This document shows, one piece after another, positions 53,490-62,200 of a stretch of 64,000 nucleotides of DNA. The first letter of the stretch is position 1. Every line of letters begins with the position of its first letter. The stretch lies in contig CAKZJV010000009.1 of NCBI GenBank assembly GCA_937120475.1, forward strand, positions 124,001 to 188,000, given 5' to 3'. The DNA is from an uncultured Cryomorphaceae bacterium (GTDB taxonomy: Bacteria; Bacteroidota; Bacteroidia; Flavobacteriales; Schleiferiaceae). The notes below the pieces were generated by a model. That model saw nothing but the letters and a program-made list of their open reading frames with translations. It was not told the origin of the DNA and searched no databases. The translations under genes were made by a program, and so were the position numbers.

Positions 53490-53500
53490 GCGAAATTACA

Positions 53501-54349
53501 ATGATTTTAAACGATAAAAGCTCCGTACCAAAAATGACCGAAGCACAGCAAATAATAGAGAGAGCCTGGGATAACCGCAGTGAACTGGAAAAGCCTGAAG
53601 TAGTAAAAACCATAGAGGGCATTATTGAAGAAATTGACAAAGGCCGTTTGCGCTGTGCGGAACCTACCGACCAGGGTTGGCAGGTGAATGAATGGGTTAA
53701 AAAAGCGGTGATCCTTTATTTCCCGACCCGTAAAATGGAAAGCCTGGCGGCCGGGCCACTGGAGTTCCACGACAAAATTCCGCTGAAATCAGGCTACCAG
53801 GAACTGGGTATAAGAGTGGTACCGCACGCCATTGCCCGTTACGGGGCTTATGTTTCCAAAGGGGTAATTATGATGCCTTCGTATGTAAACATCGGTGCGT
53901 ACGTAGATGAGGGCACCATGGTGGATACCTGGGCTACCGTGGGTAGTTGTGCACAAATCGGTAAAAACGTACACCTGAGCGGTGGCGTAGGCATTGGTGG
54001 TGTGTTGGAGCCGGTGCAGGCTTCACCGGTAATTATCGAGGATAACTGTTTTTTAGGCTCCCGCAGTATAGTGGTGGAAGGCATCCGTATTGAAAGGGAA
54101 GCGGTACTGGGTGCTAATGTGGTATTGACGGCCTCCACCAAAATATTGGATGTGACCGGCAGCGAACCGAAGGAAATCAAAGGTTATATTCCTTCCCGCT
54201 CGGTGGTTATCCCCGGTAGTTATACCAAAAAATTCCCGGCCGGTGAATTCAACGTTCCCTGCGCCTTGATCATCGGGCAGCGTAAAGAAAGTACCAATAA
54301 AAAGACCTCCCTTAACGATGCGTTGCGGGAATACGGGGTTTCGGTTTAA
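53501..54349 (+). CDS. dapD: Tetrahydrodipicolinate N-succinyltransferase
   Basis: The protein adds succinyl-CoA to tetrahydrodipicolinate in lysine and peptidoglycan-precursor synthesis. The left-handed beta-helix core carries the diagnostic stretch PSYVNIGAYVDEGTMVDTWA followed by GSCAQIGKNVHLSGGVGIGG, nearly as in E. coli. ATG 53501 gives 282 residues; ATG 53534 (MTEAQQIIERAW, 271 residues) aligns better with the E. coli start and may be the true one. A TTG at 53465 is rejected. It is divergent from yqgF and tightly followed by a convergent AT-rich gene. Confidence 0.97.
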   Translation: MILNDKSSVPKMTEAQQIIERAWDNRSELEKPEVVKTIEGIIEEIDKGRLRCAEPTDQGWQVNEWVKKAVILYFPTRKMESLAAGPLEFHDKIPLKSGYQELGIRVVPHAIARYGAYVSKGVIMMPSYVNIGAYVDEGTMVDTWATVGSCAQIGKNVHLSGGVGIGGVLEPVQASPVIIEDNCFLGSRSIVVEGIRIEREAVLGANVVLTASTKILDVTGSEPKEIKGYIPSRSVVIPGSYTKKFPAGEFNVPCALIIGQRKESTNKKTSLNDALREYGVSV

Positions 54350-54368
54350 GAGCATTATATAAACCCCT

Positions 54369-55355
54369 CTAGTTATTTGAGTTTGCCGGAACAATAGAAT
54401 CTCCCACTTTGGCCACGATGTCTTTGATATCTTTAAGAAGCATTTCAAGATAGTCAATATTGCATATTAGGATATTCTTAGTGTTGTATAGAGTTTCACC
54501 TTCTTTCAGTTGATTAATTAAAATCCGCGTGGATGATAATTTAATTTCTTGCCCATCAGGTGAATTATTCCAAGGAATTGACACCTCATGAAGTTTACTG
54601 TACAAGGACAAATTCACGTTAGAGTCAAAATTATTGGGAACATCTTGAAAAAGATTTTTCACATGTGTAGTCAGTGAATCATATCCGGAATGATTATAGA
54701 TAAGGTATGGTACAACTCTAGAAAAATTTAGTAGTTCATCAGAAGCTTTGAGTTTTTCGACTGAGAAATCTTCATTTACTATCCTTAGCTGCGCACTTGT
54801 CACCAATAAATTTGCAATTGCAAATGGGCTAACATCTACAGCATCAGAAGTAATAGAACTCAAAACGTTGTTCTTAATTACTACAGGAGCCGCAAATATT
54901 AATTGACTAAGTCCATGAAGAATTTCAGCATCATGTACATCACCCCTATCTAAATTTACTTCCATTCCCTTGTAAGCAACATCCTTCAAATAGAAGTTAC
55001 TAAGTTTCATAAATTTCTGGACTGACAAAGAATCTACAAACTCTATCATAGAATCTGAAGTTTGATCATGCGGGTGTCTAACTTGAGGTAAAAAAATCCA
55101 CTCTTTATTAGGATCTCTATACTTACACTCTACCAACAAATCAAAATCCAAATCAATTTGACTCTCATCACCAAATGGATAATAGCAAGTTGCGAGAATA
55201 TCAACGGAAAATTCTTTTTCTTGATTACCATCTAATCTTCGATAAGAAAAATCAGAGTTGATATAGAACTTTTCATTACTTAATATCTTGGCTACTTCAT
55301 ACTCGAAGGGAAAACTAGATCTTAATAAATTTTTCTTCCAGGCCTTTTGAGACAT
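54369..55355 (-). CDS. Predicted PD-(D/E)XK nuclease-like protein, AT-rich, probably acquired
   Basis: The 328-residue protein has no signal peptide. Its N-terminus shows the ordered residues of a PD-(D/E)XK nuclease: Glu18/Glu20 in FPFEYEVAKIL, Asp52 in EFSVDILA, and Glu76/Lys78 in FDLLVECKYRDP. The remaining ~240 residues are unrecognised, mixed alpha/beta. Bases 54481-54540 have 20 G+C of 60, against 33 of 60 in dapD (53701-53760), and codons differ from neighbours (frequent AAT, TTA, AGT). It fits in a gap of 20 bases or less on each side between dapD and an MBL-fold gene. Restriction-like defence or DNA repair is possible; no methyltransferase or partner is adjacent. Confidence 0.7.
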   Translation of the reverse strand: MSQKAWKKNLLRSSFPFEYEVAKILSNEKFYINSDFSYRRLDGNQEKEFSVDILATCYYPFGDESQIDLDFDLLVECKYRDPNKEWIFLPQVRHPHDQTSDSMIEFVDSLSVQKFMKLSNFYLKDVAYKGMEVNLDRGDVHDAEILHGLSQLIFAAPVVIKNNVLSSITSDAVDVSPFAIANLLVTSAQLRIVNEDFSVEKLKASDELLNFSRVVPYLIYNHSGYDSLTTHVKNLFQDVPNNFDSNVNLSLYSKLHEVSIPWNNSPDGQEIKLSSTRILINQLKEGETLYNTKNILICNIDYLEMLLKDIKDIVAKVGDSIVPANSNN

Positions 55356-55374
55356 AACTTAACTACAACTGTTA

Positions 55375-56142
55375 TTAATCGATTCTTATCTCTAATTCAT
55401 CCCATGATAAATATACATCATCAGGTAGGTTTTTACTTTCTTCTTCATGTTGGCCCATTTGGTGGCTGACATGAATTATAAACGTTTGCCCGGCTCCCAA
55501 TTCACGGCTTAAGTCAATGGCTTCCTGTAAAGTAAAGTGAGAATGGTGCGGGGTTTTTCGGAGGGCATTTAAAACCAGGTAGCGGCTGCCCTGTACCTTT
55601 ACTTTCTCCTCTTCTGAAATGTAATTGGCATCAGTAATGTAGGTGAAGTCACCCATGCGAAAGCCCAAAACCGGTAGTTGCCCGTGCATTAATTGAATAG
55701 GTTCAAAGTGAATATCGCCCACCGTAAAGGCTTTTTCCCCGATGGTTATCAACTCAATTTGTGGAATACCCGGGTAATTGGGGTTATTGAAAATATAGGA
55801 ATACTGTTCTTTCAAACGCCTTTGCACCTGCTCAGTGGCGTAAACCGTCATTGGCTTTTGCTGAAAGTAGTTGAAGGCTCTGACCTCGTCCAAACCCGCC
55901 AGGTGATCCATATGCTCATGAGTCAGCACTATGGCATCCAGGGTTTGTATGCCGCTACGCAGTACCTGTTGCCGGAAATCGGGACCAATATCAATCACCA
56001 CCCTGGTGGTTTCACTTTCCACCATTAAAGAACAACGCAGTCGTTTGTCACGCGGGTCGCTGGAAGTACATACCGGGCAGTTGCAGCCAATTACCGGTAT
56101 GCCTTGTGAGGTGCCCGTTCCTAAAAATGTATATCGCATCAA
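55375..56142 (-). CDS. MBL-fold metallohydrolase (PhnP-like)
   Basis: The 255-residue protein has the metallo-beta-lactamase motif LTHEHMDHLAGLDEVRAF, with further ligands in DIGPDF, HGQLPV and DANYISEEE. The start GTGTSQGIPVIGCNCPVCTS with a Cys pair is typical of the PhnP/lipoyl-protein-ligase-associated branch, which hydrolyses cyclic phosphodiesters. The substrate is not known. No phosphonate gene is nearby. Confidence 0.92.
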   Translation of the reverse strand: MMRYTFLGTGTSQGIPVIGCNCPVCTSSDPRDKRLRCSLMVESETTRVVIDIGPDFRQQVLRSGIQTLDAIVLTHEHMDHLAGLDEVRAFNYFQQKPMTVYATEQVQRRLKEQYSYIFNNPNYPGIPQIELITIGEKAFTVGDIHFEPIQLMHGQLPVLGFRMGDFTYITDANYISEEEKVKVQGSRYLVLNALRKTPHHSHFTLQEAIDLSRELGAGQTFIIHVSHQMGQHEEESKNLPDDVYLSWDELEIRID

Positions 56143-56208
56143 ACCAAATGATCTTTTACAACGTTTAAAAATAAAGTCTCTTTTTCATGGAGGGGGGCTC
56201 TATCTTTA

Positions 56209-56216
56209 TAATTTTG
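56209..56216 (+). promoter_or_regulatory. Candidate -7 element TAATTTTG for the 56245 gene
   Basis: TAATTTTG is a full TAnnTTTG match 28 bases before ATG 56245, in the divergent gap with the MBL-fold gene. No clear -33 TTTG is visible at the normal spacing. Confidence 0.45.
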
Positions 56217-56244
56217 TAGCCGGTTGCTAACTTAAAAAGTCATC

Positions 56245-57702
56245 ATGGAACGCATTGTTCTAACCACTACCCAGAAGGCCCTTAAGGTAAATCTCAACGA
56301 AAACATTTACGGCACCTTTGCTGAAATTGGTGCCGGCCAGGAAGTGGTGCGCCACTTTTTCCGTGCCGGTGGTGCTTCCGGAACGGTGGCTAAAACCATG
56401 AGTGCCTACGATAAGGATTTTAGCGATGCTATTTATGGTAAAGAAGTGGACGGCCGCTACGTTACCGAGCAAAGGTTGCGTAAAATGCTGGAACATGAGT
56501 ATGGCCTCATTGAGCAACGGCTGAGCCGCGATAAGTATCCCAATAAATGCTACTTCGCCTTTGCCAACACCATAGCTACCATCAATTTTACCAAAAAATT
56601 CAAGGGCCACGGCTGGATGGGTTTACGCTTTCAGCTTGACCCGGATCAGGAGCCGAACGATGTGATTTTCCACATCCGTATGAAGGAAGAAGAGGCTTAC
56701 CTGCAGCAGGAAACCATCGGTACTATGGGCGTAAACCTTACCTACGGTTGCTTCCATATTCGCAATAATCCCGAGGAGCTGCTTCGCTCTTTGTACGATA
56801 ACATCGCCAAGTACAAGATTGAGATCGATATGATCCACTTTGAAGGGCCGGAGTTTGCCAAGGTGGATAACCGCCTGATGTCGCTGCAATTGATCAAGAA
56901 CGGTATGACGGATGCCGTAATCTTTGGGCCGGAAGGCAACAATATTTTGCCGGCAGCCCTGCTTTACAAGAAAAATGTATTGGCCCTACGCGGCAGCTTT
57001 CGCCCGGTTACCAAGGTGAACATCGACATGATCAAAAAAGGTTTCGGCTACTTTGTGGATGAACGTAAGGTAGATCGTGAAAACCTGGTGGTACTGTTTG
57101 AAATTACCTTGAACAACCTGAAAGCAGAGGGGGAAATCGATGAACAGGATTTCCTGGACCGGGCCGAAATTTTATGCTCACTGGGGCAAACGGTATTGAT
57201 CTCCAACTACCAGCAGTACTACAAGCTGGTAGAATATTTTACCCGCTATACCGATGAACGCATGGGACTCATTATGGGGGTTACCAATTTGGAAGACCTT
57301 TTTGATGAGCGCTACTACCGCGATCTTAAAGGGGGAATACTGGAAGCTTTCGGTATTTTGTATTCTTCCGACCTCAAAATTTACATTTACCCATCGCAAC
57401 CTTCACCGGAAGATGAGATTGCCACCAGTGAAACAGTGAAGATACACCCGCGCCTGAGGCCGCTTTATGAGTACCTGGCCTTTAACCGCAGGGTAATCGA
57501 TATCGAAAATTACGACCCTGAGATTTTACAGATCTTTTCACGTGATGTACTGAAAAAGATTCGCAACGGTGAGAAGGGATGGGAAAAAGCCCTTCCGGCC
57601 TATGTTGACAATATTATCCGCGACAAAAAATTATTTGGTTACCACCCGGATAATAAGGAGCAATCTGAATCCGATAAAAAAGTGAAGGAGCAGGCGAATT
57701 AG
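56245..57702 (+). CDS. Conserved cytoplasmic protein of unknown function
   Basis: The 485-residue soluble protein has no signal peptide or membrane helix. Conserved-looking blocks are NIYGTFAEIGAGQEVVRHFF, VAKTMSAYDKDFSDAIYG, TMGVNLTYGCFHIRNNPEEL and FGPEGNNILPAALLYKKNV. I recognise it as a widespread family found in Bacteroidota and other phyla, but I know of no secure function; names attached to homologues in databases (for example receptor or nicotinate-nucleotide enzyme names) are not supported by this sequence. The C-terminal ~20 residues are highly charged. It is convergent with the cysteine desulfurase gene, with a 4-base overlap. Confidence 0.8.
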   Translation: MERIVLTTTQKALKVNLNENIYGTFAEIGAGQEVVRHFFRAGGASGTVAKTMSAYDKDFSDAIYGKEVDGRYVTEQRLRKMLEHEYGLIEQRLSRDKYPNKCYFAFANTIATINFTKKFKGHGWMGLRFQLDPDQEPNDVIFHIRMKEEEAYLQQETIGTMGVNLTYGCFHIRNNPEELLRSLYDNIAKYKIEIDMIHFEGPEFAKVDNRLMSLQLIKNGMTDAVIFGPEGNNILPAALLYKKNVLALRGSFRPVTKVNIDMIKKGFGYFVDERKVDRENLVVLFEITLNNLKAEGEIDEQDFLDRAEILCSLGQTVLISNYQQYYKLVEYFTRYTDERMGLIMGVTNLEDLFDERYYRDLKGGILEAFGILYSSDLKIYIYPSQPSPEDEIATSETVKIHPRLRPLYEYLAFNRRVIDIENYDPEILQIFSRDVLKKIRNGEKGWEKALPAYVDNIIRDKKLFGYHPDNKEQSESDKKVKEQAN

Positions 57703-58829
57703 GCCTCACTTACTTCCTTCAATATTTCAGCCGTGCGATCCATTTCTTCAATGGTATTGTGAATACCAAAGGAGAAGCGTATAACCGGAAAGCCTGAATT
57801 GCCAAGGGCTTCCATAACGTGGGAGGCTTTCTGGCTCCCCGATGAGCAGGCGCTGCCACCCGAGGCTGCCAGGCCTTTCATATCCAGTTTAAACAGCAAA
57901 AGGCCATCGTCTTTTATATCCGGAAAACCGGCACTGAGAACGGTATAAAGACTGTGGTTTACATCTCCGCTCATTCCATTGAAAATTACTCCCGGAAAAT
58001 GAGATTTCAACCTTCCCATCAAGTGCTTTTTCAGCTTCAGAATATGAGCTGACTCCTGCTCCAGGTCATCGAGGCTGGTTTGCAAGGCCGTTTGCATAGC
58101 CGCCAAACCGAGCGAATTTTCGGTTCCGGAACGCATGCCTCTCTCCTGGCCTCCACCAAAAATTAAAGGACCGGTTTTTACGGAGCTCTTCACGTATAAA
58201 AAGCCTGCACCCTTAGGACCATAAAATTTATGGGCCGAAGCAGCCATAAAATCAACCGGGATATCATTTACATCCAGGTTATAGTGCCCGATGGTTTGAA
58301 CGGTATCGGAATGAAAGTAGGCCCCGTACTGCTTTACCAGTGTCCCGGCCTTTTTAATATCCAACAGGTTACCTATTTCATTGTTGCCGTGCATCAGCGA
58401 TACCAGGGTCGGTACCTCTTTGCGCAAAAGATCCTCCAGGTGGCCCAGATCAACCACCCCGTTTTTGTCGATATTCAGCAACTCCAGCTTTACACCGTAT
58501 TTTTTCGCCAGGCCTTCTGCTGTACGCAATACAGCCGGGTGTTCAATGGGTGAAGTAATAATACGCTCCACTCCTAAATCGCGAACGGCTACCTGTAAGG
58601 CTATATTGTCAGCTTCGGTACCCCCGGAGGTGAAAACAATTTCACCGGGACTACAATGCAGACTTTTAGCCACTGCACTGCGGGCATCTTCTATCAGGGC
58701 CCGTGTTTTACGCCCAAATTGATGAATGGAAGAAGGGTTACCAAAAGGTCCGTTGATCAGCTCGTTGAAACGTTCTTTTACCTCCGCTCGCAGGGGCGTA
58801 GTAGCGGCATTATCCAGGTAGATTTGCAT
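57699..58829 (-). CDS. Cysteine desulfurase (NifS/IscS class V aminotransferase)
   Basis: The 376-residue PLP enzyme takes sulfur from cysteine for Fe-S clusters and tRNA thiolation. The start IYLDNAATTPLRAEV, the motif FTSGGTEADNIAL, the PLP Lys in AASAHKFYGPKGAGF, and the active Cys in SGGSACSSGSQ (SxACSSG) identify the class I IscS/NifS type. A loop insertion as in SufS is absent. No iscU or iscR gene is adjacent; [12 protein letters not shown] Fe-S genes must lie elsewhere. Confidence 0.95.
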   Translation of the reverse strand: MQIYLDNAATTPLRAEVKERFNELINGPFGNPSSIHQFGRKTRALIEDARSAVAKSLHCSPGEIVFTSGGTEADNIALQVAVRDLGVERIITSPIEHPAVLRTAEGLAKKYGVKLELLNIDKNGVVDLGHLEDLLRKEVPTLVSLMHGNNEIGNLLDIKKAGTLVKQYGAYFHSDTVQTIGHYNLDVNDIPVDFMAASAHKFYGPKGAGFLYVKSSVKTGPLIFGGGQERGMRSGTENSLGLAAMQTALQTSLDDLEQESAHILKLKKHLMGRLKSHFPGVIFNGMSGDVNHSLYTVLSAGFPDIKDDGLLLFKLDMKGLAASGGSACSSGSQKASHVMEALGNSGFPVIRFSFGIHNTIEEMDRTAEILKEVSEA

Positions 58830-59086
58830 TATTGAAAAATTTTATCCCTTACTTGTTATACTTGGTTCAGGCTCTTGCTTGTTGCCGTTTTAATACTCGA
58901 CCACACCTGTACACTTTTATTGTTTTGGCAAAGTACGGAACCGGGTAAATGGCCTTGAACAGGGCTTGCAATGTACTTGCGCTTAAAATCCTTACACCGA
59001 TGGTTAACTCTCTTGCCTGTGCGAAGATAGGCAGCTTCTTTTTTTCTCCCAATTGGCAGAAAGTTGTGATTGTTAAAAGCCCGTAT
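58830..59086. other. 257-base gap between cysteine desulfurase and glmM
   Basis: The minus strand holds a 61-codon ORF at 58867-59052 (starts MGEKKKLPIFAQARELTIGV, basic, with one Cys near the end). It has no recognised domain and uses AGA, ACA and GCA codons more than neighbouring genes, so I do not annotate it as a gene. No terminator or clear promoter is seen; a structured RNA is not excluded but no family is recognised. Confidence 0.4.
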
Positions 59087-60475
59087 TCAGAAAGCCATTT
59101 CTTTTAGCTCACCGGTAAAACGCTGAGCCAAGGCTTCTGCATCATCCTGTGAGCGGGCTTCGGTATATACTCTTATAATAGGTTCCGTATTGGATTTGCG
59201 CAAATGCACCCACTCATCGGCAAAATCGATCTTTACCCCATCAATGGTACTGATCTCCTCGTCACGGTACTTTTCCTGTACCCGCTTTAACAGGCCATCT
59301 ACATCCATACCCGCTTCCAGTTGTATCTTATTTTTCGCCATGTAATACTGCGGGTAAGCCGCTCGTAACTCACTCATTTTTTTACCACTGGTAGCCAGGT
59401 AGGACAATATCAAGGCAATGCCTACCAATGAATCTCGGCCGTAATGCAGATCGGGCAAAATAACTCCTCCGTTACCCTCACCACCCAGTACGGCTTTTTT
59501 CTCTTTCATTTTTGCTACTACGTTCACCTCTCCTACGGCACTGGCAAAATAGTCGTAACCTTTGGATTGGGCTAGGTCGCGTAATGCACGGCTGCTGGAA
59601 AGGTTGCTTACCACCGGTCCGTTCAGTTTCCCTAAAAGATAATCTGCACAGGCCACCAGGGTATATTCCTCCCCAAACATTTCCCCGTTCTCAGAAATCA
59701 GGGCCAGGCGATCCACGTCCGGGTCCACTACAATACCCACATCACAGGATTCCTCCTTCACGGTTTTCATGATATCTCCTAAATGCTCCTTCAGAGGTTC
59801 AGGATTATGCGGGAAATGACCGTTAGGTTCGCAGTATAGCAACACCTTTTTATTCACGCCCAGGCGATCCAATAGTACAGGTATAGCCAAACCTCCGGTA
59901 GAGTTCACGGCATCCACCGCTACTTTTAAATCCGCCTTTCGGATGGCCTCAACATCTACATAAGGTAAATCGAGGATGGCCTCCACGTGTTTTTCAATCA
60001 TTCCCTGAACCGGAGTGAGTTCACCCAGTTTATCCACCTCCACAAAATCATAATCGTCCGCCTCCGCTATATCCAAAATGGCGCGTCCATCCTCACCACT
60101 CAAAAATTCACCTTTGCCGTTGAGTAATTTCAGGGCGTTCCATTGCACCGGGTTATGCGAGGCGGTAAGGATTATACCGCCATCGGCCTTTTCAAATACC
60201 ACCGCCATTTCTACCGTTGGTGTGGTGGAAAGGCCTAAGTCAATCACGTCAATACCTGATCCGATAAGGGTATTTTGCACCAATGCCTGTATCATGCCAC
60301 CACTGGGGCGGGCATCACGGCCCAAAACTACTTTCAGTCTTTTACCGGGCCGGGCACTTTTTAACCACTGCCCGTAGGCAGCAGCAAACTTCACCGCATC
60401 CAGGGGTGTTAAATTGTCACCCGTTTTTCCGCCAATGGTGCCACGGATTCCTGAAATAGACTTTATCAGTGTCAT
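59087..60475 (-). CDS. glmM: Phosphoglucosamine mutase-like phosphohexomutase
   Basis: The 462-residue protein has the alpha-D-phosphohexomutase active-site loop ILTASHNPVQWNALK with phospho-Ser106, the metal-binding DPDVDRLAL, the sugar-binding GGEGNGGV, and the phosphate-binding RKSNTEPIIRVYTEA. GlmM converts glucosamine-6-P to glucosamine-1-P for UDP-GlcNAc synthesis. The family also includes phosphomannomutase and phosphoglucomutase; the call is based on overall likeness to Bacteroidota GlmM. Confidence 0.86.
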   Translation of the reverse strand: MTLIKSISGIRGTIGGKTGDNLTPLDAVKFAAAYGQWLKSARPGKRLKVVLGRDARPSGGMIQALVQNTLIGSGIDVIDLGLSTTPTVEMAVVFEKADGGIILTASHNPVQWNALKLLNGKGEFLSGEDGRAILDIAEADDYDFVEVDKLGELTPVQGMIEKHVEAILDLPYVDVEAIRKADLKVAVDAVNSTGGLAIPVLLDRLGVNKKVLLYCEPNGHFPHNPEPLKEHLGDIMKTVKEESCDVGIVVDPDVDRLALISENGEMFGEEYTLVACADYLLGKLNGPVVSNLSSSRALRDLAQSKGYDYFASAVGEVNVVAKMKEKKAVLGGEGNGGVILPDLHYGRDSLVGIALILSYLATSGKKMSELRAAYPQYYMAKNKIQLEAGMDVDGLLKRVQEKYRDEEISTIDGVKIDFADEWVHLRKSNTEPIIRVYTEARSQDDAEALAQRFTGELKEMAF

Positions 60476-60564
60476 GCAGTATATTTTTAGATTGGGGTGC
60501 GCAAAGATAACAATCCAGTGAGTGCAGGGTGATTGTGGCCCTGAAAGTTTAGACTGTTGATTAA

Positions 60565-60598
60565 TTTGTGCAAAACGGCAAAAGTGGCCTTACTTTTG
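60565..60598 (+). promoter_or_regulatory. Bacteroidota-type promoter of the TPR gene
   Basis: TTTG (60565-60568) is followed 22 bases later by TACTTTTG (60591-60598), a full -7 match. Transcription would begin near 60605, leaving about 38 bases before ATG 60643. This placement argues against the GTG at 60568 as a start codon, since that lies inside the promoter. Confidence 0.55.
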
Positions 60599-60642
60599 CC
60601 AGCTTTAAATGGATAATTTTAAGTGTATCAAAGCTGTCATCC

Positions 60643-62043
60643 ATGTACGAAGAAGACGAAGAAGCCCTTGACCTCACTCCCATTGTAAATCGTTTCGAGC
60701 GCATGCTCCAGGAGAACGCGGAGTTCTTTTTCGATGTACAGGAGTTTGAAGCACTTTCTGATTATTACTTTGACAGCGGCAAGCTGAACAAAGCCTTGAG
60801 GGTGGTTGAAATAGCAGAAAATCAACACCCCTACTGTGCTTCCTTCCTGGTAAAAAAGGCGCAGTATTTCACCGCTTCCGATCAGTTGGATGAAGCTCAA
60901 AATGAGCTTGAAAAACTAGAGTCGCTGAGTCCGGGTAGTTTTGATCTTTTTATGGCCCGCGCGGCCCTGCAAAGTAAACAAGGCAACCATAAACAGGCCA
61001 TCGCCTTTTTTAAGGAAGCCTTGCGCAACAGTGATTTTCCTGAAGATGTATGGCCATTGATTGCCATCGAGTACCAGATGTTGGGCAATTATGAGCTGTC
61101 CTGCAAATACCTCAAGCTTACGCTGGAGGAAAACCCGAATGACGAAATCGCCATTTACAATATTGCGCTTTGTTTTGATCTGCTGGAAAAAACCGTGGAG
61201 GGCATTTCCTATTTCAAACGTTTTACCGACCGTGAGCCCTATTCGGAAATTGCCTGGTACCACCTGGCCATATTGTACGCCAAAAACAAAGACTTTGATG
61301 AAGCTTTAAGGGCTATCGATTACGCTTTGCTGATTGATGAAACCTTTATGGCGGCTTATTATGAAAAGGCGCGTATGCTGGAGCGTACCTTCCGCTACCA
61401 GGAAGCTGCCGACACTTACCTCGCCAGTTTTGAATTTGACGGCCCTACCGGCTTTTCCTACTATAAAATCGCGCTTTGCTACCTCAAAATGCATAAGCCT
61501 AAAAAAGCGCGTTCCTACTTTACCAAGGCCATACATGAGGATGCCGATCTGGATGAAGCTTTTTACGAGTTGGCTTTGCTTAACGATGAAGAAGGCGAAA
61601 AACAGGAAGCTATTTTCAATATTAAAAAGGCCATGGAACTGGATCCGGATAACTGGGACTACCTCTTTACCAGTGCCGAAATACACAAGCGTTCCGGTTT
61701 ATTGGATGAAGCCGAAGTAATTTACCAAAAACTGATTGAAGACGGTTACCTTGATCCTGAGGTATTTATAGACTATGCCGAACTGCTTTTTGATCTCTGT
61801 GAGTTTGAGGAGGGTATGGAAATACTCTATAAAGGTGTACAGCTCAATCCTGATTCAGCGGACATGCAATACCGCTTGAGCGGTTACCTCTACACGCTGC
61901 AGGAAAGTGATGAAGCCAATATTTATTTTGAAAAAGCCCTGAAAATCGATCCGGACAGGCGCATGTTCTTTTTTGAACTCTTCCCGAAGTTACGCCAAAA
62001 CCCAGCTATAAAGGGAATGCTGCGCAAATTCGGTAAGGTGTAG
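60643..62043 (+). CDS. TPR-repeat protein
   Basis: ATG 60643 gives 466 residues beginning MYEEDEEALDLTPIVNRF; the upstream GTG 60568 lies within the predicted promoter and is rejected. Ten or more TPR-like pairs run through almost the whole length, e.g. ALSDYYFDSGKLNKALRVV, AWYHLAILYAKNKDFDEALR, AFYELALLNDEEGEKQEAI. There is no signal peptide or lipobox, so it is a cytoplasmic scaffold. The family occurs widely in Bacteroidota with unknown role. It is divergent from glmM. Confidence 0.85.
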   Translation: MYEEDEEALDLTPIVNRFERMLQENAEFFFDVQEFEALSDYYFDSGKLNKALRVVEIAENQHPYCASFLVKKAQYFTASDQLDEAQNELEKLESLSPGSFDLFMARAALQSKQGNHKQAIAFFKEALRNSDFPEDVWPLIAIEYQMLGNYELSCKYLKLTLEENPNDEIAIYNIALCFDLLEKTVEGISYFKRFTDREPYSEIAWYHLAILYAKNKDFDEALRAIDYALLIDETFMAAYYEKARMLERTFRYQEAADTYLASFEFDGPTGFSYYKIALCYLKMHKPKKARSYFTKAIHEDADLDEAFYELALLNDEEGEKQEAIFNIKKAMELDPDNWDYLFTSAEIHKRSGLLDEAEVIYQKLIEDGYLDPEVFIDYAELLFDLCEFEEGMEILYKGVQLNPDSADMQYRLSGYLYTLQESDEANIYFEKALKIDPDRRMFFFELFPKLRQNPAIKGMLRKFGKV

Positions 62044-62200
62044 ATATTCTCTCTTCTCAGCTTTCATTCTGATCTTTAACATCAGCTATTAATCCATTGA
62101 TCAAAAACGGGAATTTTAATTCCTTAACAATTTCTTTGTAGCGATAATATTACAAGTAATTTCACTACATTAGGGCATTATTCACTAAAAAACTCTATTT

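Noticed and set aside
53465-53500. TTG start for dapD
   Set aside because: It lies upstream of a full TAnnTTTG element and adds residues absent from known DapD proteins.
54369-55355. Complete restriction-modification or phage-defence island
   Set aside because: Only one candidate gene is present; both neighbours are [12 protein letters not shown] genes and there is no methyltransferase, integrase or repeat at the edges.
58867-59052. 61-codon minus-strand ORF between cysteine desulfurase and glmM
   Set aside because: Codon use differs from neighbours and no family is recognised; described only as gap content.
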